A stretch of 20,681 nt of DNA from Smittium culicis. Its lineage: Eukaryota; Kickxellomycota; Harpellomycetes; Harpellales; Legeriomycetaceae. Below, piece by piece: positions 1 to 8,900 of this stretch. The DNA lies in contig LSSN01001732.1 of NCBI GenBank assembly GCA_001970855.1, positions 1 to 20,681 of the forward strand, read 5' to 3'. The position numbers and the translations under genes were made by a program. The notes under the pieces are model-generated. The model did no database searches and had not been told where the DNA came from. It worked only from the letters and a program-made list of their open reading frames with translations. Every line of letters starts with the position of its first letter. Within the stretch, counting starts at the first letter, position 1.

Positions 1-2
1 AT

Positions 3-968
3 GCCTCCAAGTGCGGGATAATGACTATAAGCGGGGATTTGACTACTGATATGACCCTTCAGGGCCAAAAACTCGACTACACCGACCAGTATACCTACTT
101 GGGATATATCATGAATAGCAAGTGGGATGTATCTGGGACTACCAAAAACAACAAGAATAAGGTAAGGAAGGCTGTATACGCTGCGTACAGCTTCCTGAGA
201 CGGTCTGATGTGCTCACAGCACTAAAAATCAAGTTCATCAATTCGGTTCTGATGCCGATAGGATGCTACGGTGGGGAGAGATTTGGCATGAGCGAAGCTA
301 GCTTCAAGCCCATACAGGCAGAAATCGATGAGGCAATCCGACTGGTTGCCAAAGTCAGGAAATCAGCCGCCATGGAGCGCATCAGGGACGAACTGGGCAT
401 AAGCTCAGTGTTCATGCGCACCAGCACAGCCCGTGAGCGTGCATACCACAAATGTCCAACATCAAAAACATGGATCGCCGACCTCATAAAGGCACCGATG
501 AAGGCCCGGATGGCCACCTGGGTGACCGGGAGTGCCCGGTGGATCAAAAAATTTTGCTCTCAAGATTCAAACGGTCAGACTATCATCACGATAGTCGACC
601 GAAAACAACGAAACAACAGATCTGTCATCCACCGGTGGACGGTGGTTCAGAAAATCGGCAATAAAGGCAACTGGGTTGACCTTCAAGCAATGTATCCGGA
701 CAAGAAGCTGGGCCTATAGGACATTGGAAAAATGCGTATGGGCACATTTCAGACTGCCCAGCACTTGTTGAAAATGAAAATCGTCGACCAAAAATTCAAA
801 AATTTTTGCCCCTGCTGCAACTTGTGTGTATCTGAGACGATTGGTCACATACTTCTGATTTGAAGCCGCCGGTTAAATCACCAATCATCGAAAATCGGCT
901 GGGTCATACCGAAGCCGATCCGTTCTGAAATAAAATTTTATTTTCTAATTTCAATGAAGCCTGGTTGA
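3..968 (+). pseudogene. Non-LTR (LINE) retrotransposon ORF2 C-terminal relic, broken by two stops
   Basis: The frame is open from the left edge (position 3), so the element starts outside the window. It begins with a KCGIM-type motif and has YTYLGYIM at about 93-116, both typical of the reverse-transcriptase palm/thumb of fungal non-LTR elements. It continues with the basic, helical post-RT region. A TAG at 717-719 interrupts the frame. The same frame resumes and encodes a short Cys/His motif, CPCCNLC followed by ETIGHILL, at about 810-860, as in the C-terminal zinc knuckle of LINE ORF2. A TGA at 861-863 falls exactly where that motif would normally place its last Cys. The frame runs on to a TGA at 966-968. 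Base composition is clearly GC-richer than the flanks. I read this as a dead, 5'-incomplete copy. The RT family is well supported; the exact clade is not determined. Confidence 0.85.
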
Positions 969-1165
969 GACTAGTTTGAAAATTCATTTGGGAGGGGGGG
1001 TGCCTAAACATTCCTTGAGCCAGATTTGAGCTGGAAAAAGTCAGATTTTTGGTCGGAATCCGCGTGCCCAGAACAATTATACTGCAAAGTATAAGCGATT
1101 TAACATACCCCCCTTGAATAAATTCCCAATGTGTATGGAGCTGCTAGAGCAGCGAAGGGGAGTCT
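969..1165 (+). mobile_element. Probable 3' untranslated tail of the LINE relic
   Basis: The sequence after the last LINE stop stays GC-richer, with a G-rich run near 990 and a CTGCTAGAGCAGCGAAGGGG stretch near 1141-1160. At about 1165 it changes abruptly into T/A-rich DNA. The boundary is placed on composition only; no target-site duplication can be tested because the 5' end lies outside the window. Confidence 0.45.
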
Positions 1166-1487
1166 GCTGAATAATTGTTTATTTTATATTTTTTTAACTT
1201 TTTAAATATATTTATTAGTTTTTTTGTATACTTTTAAAATATTTTTAATAATAATCTGTAAAAAAAAATAGCATGATTTATTTACTAAAAATTTGATGCA
1301 TCAAAAAATGTATTTTTTTAGTCATAACTTAATATATAAAAGGCGATGATATATTATTCATTTAAGTGTATTATAAAAGCAGTTTTTTGTAGGGTTAAAC
1401 ATTGGCATATTATGGAATATTTAACCAAATAAATGATTCGATTTTACATTTTTATTTTCCAGCTTTTATCATCAATAGTATTATTTA

Positions 1488-1517
1488 ATTTATCGAATTT
1501 ACTATAGTTCGATAAAT
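1488..1517. repeat. Perfect 10-bp inverted repeat (hairpin-capable)
   Basis: ATTTATCGAA at 1488-1497 is the exact reverse complement of TTCGATAAAT at 1508-1517, with a 10-base loop. There is no U-run or adjacent gene to suggest a terminator, and it could be chance in such AT-rich DNA. Confidence 0.5.
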
Positions 1518-2510
1518 GAATATTTAAAACTAAATTTATATGTATTTTAATTTATCAAATTGAATCTATATAAGTATATCACTATTTATTGAGCTATTAA
1601 TGTCTAACTTTTACTTTTTAGCCAATAATTAATACTGAATAAGTTTTAAAAGAATTTTTTCATACTAATATAAGTATAAATATAAGGAGAAATAACATAA
1701 TGGAAATTTCAACATTTGAATTAAATACATACATATAAAAATTTTAGTACTAAACGTAAAATTACAATGAATCGAAGATTTTGAAAATTTTATTTTATTA
1801 AGCATAACAAATTTTCTTCACAATTGAAATAAATGAAAAAGAAAAATAATAAAAGGGAAAATAAAAACATTTTGGTATAAAATTTTTTATCCCTCAAACT
1901 AAAAAGGAAAATGAAATGAGTTAAAAGCGATGTTAGATAATATACCTGTAGATTATTATAAATTTTTTGAATAATAAGAAAATTAGAACATTTTTAAGCC
2001 AATAAATTTCAAGAGATCAAAATAAAAATATAATGACACAGAAACAAGTTTTTAGTAAAGACAACAAAATTTCTAGAAACACATGATATAAAAGCCGAAA
2101 ATGGAGAATATTTAGTTCGCTTTCGAATTTTAGTTCTAACATTTTTTATAGCTAGTTTTATCTTTTATAATTAATTAGGACTTAAGTTCAAATAAAATGG
2201 AATAAATAGCATCGAATACAGGATAAAAAGTATATAGAAATCTTAAAACTCATAAAATCTCATAGCTAAAAACTTGATTTAAATTCAACCCATTTTTTGT
2301 TGTATAACCTTTAAAACAAAAAATTCTTGGAACAAAGATCGCAATTAAAACATAAATAAGAAATTATATTTTTTCCTCTCTCAATTTTCATAAGCATTAG
2401 TTAAAATATAAAATCTCGCTTTAAAAGCTTCGGTATATGTAATTATTACAAACTGAATTAAATCCCAAATCGAAAATAAAGGTAGTGGTACTTTTAAACT
2501 ACCACAATTA

Positions 2511-2530
2511 TAATACAATACAATACAATT
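2511..2530. repeat. Short (ATACA)n microsatellite
   Basis: Three to four tandem copies of a five-base ATACA/AATAC unit. Ordinary simple-sequence DNA. Confidence 0.6.
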
Positions 2531-2750
2531 ATTTTCCACGGCAAAACTACTAAATGAAATGTCATTTTTATGAATATCCAGTGTTATCGTTATAATTTAA
2601 CTTATCCATAATTTAAGTGGGGACCTTAAGACATAGGTTGTTTAGTCTGGAATTTGATTAAGTATTCCCTTATTAGCCCTTTCTGGCTCCAGCACTCTTA
2701 AAATTATTTAAATATTATAATTGGATAAGCCAAACAATATCTATTTTTTA

Positions 2751-2947
2751 TTAACCCTTTCCCGTTCAACACCCTTTAAAAAAATCAATTTATTGATTCG
2801 TTCATGATTTATAAGCAAGCATATTATTTGTTGTTAATTTAATTTATACCAATATTTCTTGAAGCCTCGGAATTAAAGTATTTTAATTGAACGCTGTTGG
2901 ATATATCTGGTGGGTCAAAAATAGTCTACCGTCCGGGAAGGGGTTAA
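2751..2947 (+). mobile_element. piggyBac-type MITE, copy A (full length)
   Basis: Bounded by TTAA at 2751-2754 and 2944-2947. The interior is 189 bp and runs from CCCTTTCCCG to CGGGAAGGGG. A TTAA target site with CCY...RGG short inverted termini is the established hallmark of the piggyBac superfamily. No transposase is encoded, so the element would be non-autonomous. This copy defines the + orientation used for the other copies: the left end is followed by CAACACCCTTTAAA and the right end carries TCAAAAATAGTCTACC. Confidence 0.75.
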
Positions 2948-3112
2948 AAAAGTAAAGTAAATGATTCGTTTATGGTTTATATTCAAGATTATTATTTGTT
3001 ATTATTTTACAACCTACCAATAATTATCATAGCCTCAGAATTAAAGTGCTTTAATTGAATATAATTGGCTATATTTTGCGGATAATAAATAGTCTACTCG
3101 TGAAAGAATTAA
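2948..3112 (+). mobile_element. piggyBac-type MITE, copy A' (5'-truncated)
   Basis: It starts directly after the right TTAA of copy A, at a point matching the internal TTTAAAAAAA of the full-length form, and so lacks the left terminus. It keeps the family landmarks (GATTCG, GCCTCAGAATTAAAG, AATAGTCTAC) and ends TGAAAGAATTAA. That TTAA (3109-3112) is shared with the next, inverted copy. Confidence 0.65.
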
Positions 3113-3250
3113 CCCTTTCATGGGCGGTAGACTATTTTTTATCCGCAAAATATAGCCAATTATATCATATAAAAATAGCATAATTCCGAGGCTATAACAA
3201 TTATTGGTACACTTAAAAGTAACAACAAATAATTAACTTTCTTTTGAGCC
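3109..3250 (-). mobile_element. piggyBac-type MITE, copy B (3'-truncated, inverted)
   Basis: It begins TTAACCCTTTCATGGGCGG, continues through GTAGACTATTTTTT and GCATAATTCCGAGGC, and breaks off near 3240, just before copy C. It shares with copy A' the private variant TATATTTTGCGGATAA (read in inverted orientation), which the other copies lack. Confidence 0.65.
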
Positions 3251-3446
3251 TTAACGCTTTCACAAGCGGTAGACTATTTTTGATCTACCAAATATAGCCA
3301 ACTGCATTCAATTAAATTGGATTAATTCCGAGGCTTTATTAAGTATTGGTATATTTTAAAATAAAATCAAATTTTAAACTTGCTATAAATAATAAACGAA
3401 TCAATACATTCAATTTTTTTAAGAGTGTTGGACGGGATAGGGTTAA
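3251..3446 (-). mobile_element. piggyBac-type MITE, copy C (full length)
   Basis: TTAA at 3251-3254 and 3443-3446 bound a 188-bp interior that starts CGCTTTCACAAGCGG and ends GTGTTGGACGGGATAGGG. It is in inverted orientation relative to copy A. Confidence 0.75.
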
Positions 3447-3564
3447 GTGTATTTTAGCTTATATCCAATAATTTATTATAATTCTATAATAATTTGTCAG
3501 CTAATCATTTTTTTTGGATAGTTTTGGTAGCTATAAAAAAACCTACAGCCCTCGAAAGGATTAA

Positions 3565-4263
3565 TGACTTACATGTATTACGATTGCTTTATTCATTAGA
3601 CCTTCAAAATTTCAATTTTTTATTTACATATATCAATTATTATTTTGAGTGAGCGATTTTTTTAAATATGTATTTGAAATAGTATACTATATATTTTTTT
3701 GTATACATCTTTTTTTATATTAATTATTTTAAAACTAAAAAAAATATAATATTAGTTTCTTCGATGTCTAATTCTCGACGAACTTGAAAGATACCTCATT
3801 GTTTGATCATACATTTAATAAGTGACTTTTTAATCATAATTTTTAATTTTTAACTACATTTAGTAGGATTGAAAATCAAATATAGTGATACCTATTAAAT
3901 ATTACAATCTAATCTCATCTTTTTATCTATATATATTTCTTGAGAAATTTAACATGAACAAAAAATTTTTATTTGGTCTATTATAGCTTAGTACTTTTTT
4001 TCATATACTCTTTTAATTTTAACAAAATTACGTTTATTAGTACCCCCCTCTACATTGGTCCACCCATTTAATTTGAAATTATTATCAGTTGCAAGAAAAA
4101 AATAAAAAAATTCCAAAGAAGTTATAAACACGAGGATACCTTCAAATATATAACTAATTCTTGAATTTTGAAGGCTCTATTATCACACTCCACCTTTTTT
4201 TATTTTGAATTTTAAAACAAAAGAGTATATTATAAAAGTAAAAAATTTATCAAATTTATCCCT
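3565..4263. other. AT-rich intergenic DNA, nothing recognisable
   Basis: No coding frame or RNA gene is visible. Homopolymer A and T runs only. Confidence 0.55.
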
Positions 4264-4459
4264 TTAACCCTTTCCCGTCCATCACTCTTTAAAAAAATTA
4301 ATTTATTGATTAGCTTACGATTTAAATTGATATTATTATTTGCTACTATATTAAAATATACCAATACTTATTAAGGTCTCAGAATTAATATATTTTCATT
4401 GAATATAATTTGATATATTTGGTAGATCAAAAATAGCCTACCAACCGCGAAAGGGTTAA
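4264..4459 (+). mobile_element. piggyBac-type MITE, copy D (full length)
   Basis: TTAA at 4264-4267 and 4456-4459 enclose a 188-bp interior from CCCTTTCCCGTCC to CGCGAAAGGG. Same orientation as copy A. The right TTAA is shared with the next, diverged copy. Confidence 0.75.
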
Positions 4460-4645
4460 GAAGCAGTTGACTTTTTTTGATCTACCAAAATTCGTCACCT
4501 AATTCTAAGATAATATAAAATTATCTAGAGCTAAGATTTTATTGGCTACGGAAAATTATGCATACGATAAACAATAGTTTTTACTATGTTTAACCAATTA
4601 TGATTTTTAATTAGGTATAAGAGTCTTGATTCTGGAAAGGGTTAG
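4456..4645 (-). mobile_element. Diverged TTAA-bounded MITE, copy D2
   Basis: Shares the TTAA at 4456-4459 with copy D and ends CTGGAAAGGGTTAG at 4642-4645; about 190 bp. It keeps TTTGATCTACCAAAAT near one end and AAGAGTCTTG near the other. It belongs with copies H and 13112-13316 as an older subfamily whose left end has CCAG and ACTCTTA. Confidence 0.5.
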
Positions 4646-4743
4646 AGGACTAAGCAACAAACAACAATTTTCATAAAAACTATTTACAAACAAATATTCG
4701 ATAAACATAAATTTGCAATATCAATCATTGCTAGTATAACCAT

Positions 4744-4938
4744 TTAACCCTTTCCCGGGCGGTATACTATTTTTGGACCACCGGATATAGCCAACTGTGT
4801 TCAATTAAAATGCTTTAATTACGAGTCTTTAAAAAATATTGGTATGTTATAGAATAACAGCAAATAATTAATTTGCTTATAAACCATGGTCTAATCGTAA
4901 ATTTGATTTTTTTAAAGTGTTGGACGGGAAAGGGTTAA
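4744..4938 (-). mobile_element. piggyBac-type MITE, copy E (full length)
   Basis: TTAA at 4744-4747 and 4935-4938 enclose 187 bp, from CCCTTTCCCGGGCGG to GTTGGACGGGAAAGGG. Both termini are close to the family consensus, so this is one of the youngest-looking copies. Confidence 0.78.
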
Positions 4939-5988
4939 TAGAAAAATCTAATATATGAAAAATTAGAATTGAAGGTTGCAATTTTCTGAAGCTTTGATTT
5001 ATTGGCTCATAAATTCCAAAATTGCTAATACCATCGAAAAGAAATAAAGATAATTCATTTTATGTATATGCTGATTCCAAAATGAAATTTTAACTAAAAA
5101 AAAGTAAAGAGATATTTATTGGTTATCAATTTTTTATGCTAATTTATACAATATATTATGCTATAAAATGTATTCTTCATAAATATTCTATAATACCTGG
5201 AAAAATTTTCAATGCTTTTAAAGTTATAGAAGTTCGAAATTCCAAATACACAAAGTCTAGACTAAATTTATGTATATCAATATTATTTATAAGATGTGCT
5301 CTATAACTTGTATTATTGTTTTGAATACGCTATTATGTTTGTTTCAATAATCGAATCAACACTCCATACTTATTTATGTTTATAGCATTTCAGTAAAACT
5401 TAACTGGTTATATTTAAGAACTCGAAGCTGTTGTGCCTCCCAAGAGGCTAGTTAGTTATATTGGTGATTCTGAACTAAGAAAGAACTTTGTTGCAGATTA
5501 AAACTATTGGAACGAAAATATTGAAATAAAAATCACTATTGGCTGAATTTAAAGGCGTTTTGATTTTTTATTTACTTATTTCATTTTAAAAGCATTATTT
5601 GCTAAAAAAGAAAAAAAAAGACTTTATTAGAGAATAATTAAATAAGAAATTTCATACACCGTAACTCTTTGACATAAAGGTTATCTCTTCGTAATGAATC
5701 ACCCATATTTTATGTTTTATAAGCTGGTTTGACGATACTAATTCTGAACTAAAATATTATTAGCATAATAAAAATATGGCCAAGAAGTCAAAAAAATCTT
5801 TTTAATATCACTTTAAATAAATATTTCTGAGACCTCTTTGAACACTCAAAGTATATTTTCGTTAAACTTTGTTAAAATACAGCATTTATTATTACTTGAA
5901 AAATCAAAAATTCTATTTTGCTTAAAATAAAAACACCATACAATAAATAATAAAACAAAATTATATTAAAGCTTAGCATTAAGAGTAA
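4939..5988. other. AT-rich intergenic DNA upstream of the RalGAPB-like gene
   Basis: No gene or RNA recognised. The last 100-200 bases should hold the promoter and 5' leader of the gene starting at 5989, but no TATA box or other element stands out from the general A+T background. Confidence 0.55.
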
Positions 5989-8900
5989 ATGTATATTATG
6001 GATTTTCACAGAAAAGGATCCATAAACCAAGGCCCTCTAGATTCTGAGGATGGCGACCAGGAAAAAAAATTTTTAGAAAATTTTTCACAGATAGGTATGC
6101 TTTTAAAAATTTTTTTTTAATCCAGTGCTTTATTTTAATCTTTACTCTGTATTTAGATGAGCTTAATCTGTTACCACTCGATATTAAAGAGAAAGTGTTA
6201 CAGTCCTTCTGCGATATTAGTTCGAAATATAAACAGAAAGAAGTCGAAGAATCTATAAATACAGAAAATACGAGTAACAAAAAGAATTTTGATAACTCGA
6301 TGTTTGTTGATACATTTTCTAGTTTTGAACAGCTTAATTGGGTTTTATCAACACTATGTCTAGGATTCTTACTACCGTTAGAAAGTTATGAAATAATAAG
6401 AAAATCTGTAGAAATATACCTTGACACTTTATTTTTTTTAAAGGACGAGTCTTCAAATTTTTATAATGCAATACCAAATAGTGAAAAGAAGTTGGTTGGA
6501 AAATATATGCTGGTATATTGTAATAGGTTATCTATCCTTTTTAATTCTAGAGAGATTTTTCGCGAAGATGAAAAAAAACACTATAGTAAGTTTCAGCAGC
6601 TTTTAGGGCTAAAATCTGGTTATAAACAACTGGGCAGTATGAGAAAATCCAAGCAACCAACATCAGTTTTTCTCAATAAAACAGAAGAAGATGTAGAAGC
6701 GGATAAATTCGAATTTTCAGGTGGTAGTAAAAGAAAATCTTCTCAGTATGATGTAAGCTCAACAATAAAAGAATTTAAAGAGAAACAAAAACTTGATAGC
6801 CGAGTATCTGAAAACTTATCAATAAAAAGTCAAAGCGTGGTAAAAAAAAAAGATAATAAAAGGGCAAGCTTGACTGTGGACTCATCTTTAAATAGATATT
6901 CAATGACTGCAGTAGAATCTGGGAAAAATTCATTGGCAAATAAAGAAGTTTATAGTGATAAATTGCACAACTCTGAATACCATAATAAAAGCATAAGCAT
7001 TATGTCCGACACTGGTGTAGGTTATTATGCTAAATCAATAAAAGGACCTGATCCTAATATTGAAAAAAGTAGTAAATTTTTGGAGCGAAAGGAGTCGGTT
7101 CTCTCCGAATACAGGAGGGATTCTACAAATACTGAAATTGATAACATTAGAAAAACTAGCGTTGTACGAAAAATACAACTAGTTGATAGAATTAGGACTC
7201 AGAGCTTTAAGAGACCTAGGACCTTTTACAAAATAAATAGAACGAATCTTTCCAAGTCAAGCAGAGATAGGTTTTCTATATATAGAATGTCTATTGGCAA
7301 GGGCGTTGTAAAAAGCGCCGGAAAACATAAAAGATCTTCGCGAAGCAGCTATATCAGCGATTCGATATTATTAAATGAAAGAATAAGCACAGATTTCTCT
7401 CTCGAGAGCTTTGGAAGCAATATATTTTCAAATTTCTCTCCAAAATATTCAAAAGGTAAGTATGATAGCAAAACCAAAAAAAATAAAGAATGCGATAAAA
7501 AAGCGTCAATGCAATCTTTCGCAAGCAATATATACTCTGAATCACTGGAAGCTAATTCCGGAAGTTTGCATGATAGTATATTTGGTTCTAGTAGTTTTAG
7601 AGATAGTCTGGATTATAAAAGAAGAGGATCGAGAAAAGGTTCAGCTGTTCATTCCTTTATATTCAATGTCAAAGACTATCATAATCCTGATAAGGACGAT
7701 TTTTTTTCTGATATATTAAAAGGAAAAAATTTCCAAAAAGAAACTCTTTTTTCACGGCAAAGCGTTCTAGAAAGCAAAGTAGTTGATTACAACTATATCG
7801 AATTGCGAAATTCAAGGCTAAATAGTGTACGTGACAGACTTGAGTTATATACTAACCAAAATGATCCAATTAATAATGATGAAAATGTTCAAGATACTGA
7901 CGTTTTATGGGAAAAGCACATAAATCTGCTAAATGATGTATTCCAATTTTTTTCAACTGCTTTAAGGTCATTCAATTCTTACTGGGATAATGATGTTATA
8001 AACGATTTGCAATTAATTATATTAAGAATAGTAGATTTTATTTTATCGCAAGGTGGACTAGATCCAAAAAGAAAAGAATGGGAAACACACTATAAAAATA
8101 TCCTTGGAAGCCGAAAATGGAATAAAACTTGGGCTAAGCTTGGGGACGAATTAGTAAAGCCTGCTTTGAAGATTTCGATTAATATTTGGTTCCTTTGTAA
8201 GAGCTCGATGAATGAAAACTTACTTAGCTACTATAACTCCAGGCTTATTTATTGGTTTCATAGACCAGAGGTAGTTGAATTATGGCTTCAATTGTATGGA
8301 CAAGTAATTTTGAGGCAGCTAAGAGCAGATTATGGGGAGCTTGAATGTGTAGGAGTTGAAAAAATAAAAATTTCAACTCCAAAATTCAAAATGGGGGTAG
8401 TACTTTCTCGCGAAACTGCATATAAAATGTGGAAATTTATTTCAGGCTTAAGGATTAAAAAAGAAACTGTTACTCTAAAAAGCTATGCAATTTATTCGAA
8501 TGCAGTTTCTCAAATAGTTAAAGTTATGGCTTCAATAGGAAAGACTGAAAGTCAAATCGAACATTTTAGAAAAAACAACGAAATTTTACTTTCACCTCCA
8601 ATAAAATATATCCTGGACCTTTGCGGAAATCCATTAATGGCAATAATTTCAAACAAAAAACTTAAAGGAAAAGACTTTTCAAAAGCTCGCATGAGAATTA
8701 CTAGCGCTCTATCTAAACTTATGTGCACCGAAGAAATGTCCGAAAATTATAATAATCCGATCAATTATAGTTTAATTTTAGCACTCGATCAAGGTTTTGA
8801 AGGCGATTCTGAGGTACAAGCAATCCTTCACGAAGCTCCAGCATTAATAGGTCTGAATCCTAATGCTAGAGCTTATTATGAGCATATGCTTAGATCAATA

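Larger units (their letters stand above)
1166..2672. other. AT-rich intergenic DNA, no gene seen
   Basis: No open frame, tRNA or other RNA gene could be supported on either strand. The only local structures are a perfect 10-bp inverted repeat (ATTTATCGAA, 1488-1497, and TTCGATAAAT, 1508-1517, 10-base loop) and a short ATACA-type tandem run near 2511-2530. Confidence 0.6.
2673..3564 (+). mobile_element. Interrupted TTAA-bounded MITE (copy H), split by a nested cluster
   Basis: The left part (2673-2750) starts TTAGCCCTTTCTGG. The right part (3447-3564) ends CTCGAAAGGATTAA. Together with the TTAA at the break they make about 200 bp, the length of the other family members. The joined order resembles the diverged copies at 4456-4645 (inverted) and 13112-13316 in shared landmarks: CCAG then ACTCTTA near the left end, ATAATTGG, and TTTTGGTAG near the right end. 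Copies at 2751-3446 sit inside it and are flanked on both sides by TTAA. I infer one older element disrupted at an internal TTAA by younger copies. Confidence 0.55.

Noticed and set aside
266..664. Additional frames on both strands across the LINE relic
   Set aside because: They are other-frame shadows of the recognisable reverse-transcriptase frame.
2751..2764. TTAACCCTTT motifs resembling telomeric repeats (CCCTAA)
   Set aside because: They occur once per element at its ends, in inverted pairs ~196 bp apart, not as tandem arrays.
2751..3446. Repeated ~190-bp units that might look like a CRISPR or satellite array
   Set aside because: Units are in mixed orientation, have inverted termini and TTAA flanks, and no short direct repeats with unique spacers; the DNA is eukaryotic.
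1166..5988. Search for tRNA, 5S or snRNA genes
   Set aside because: No B-box-like GGTTCGA context, cloverleaf or recognised RNA core found by eye; a covariance scan would be decisive.
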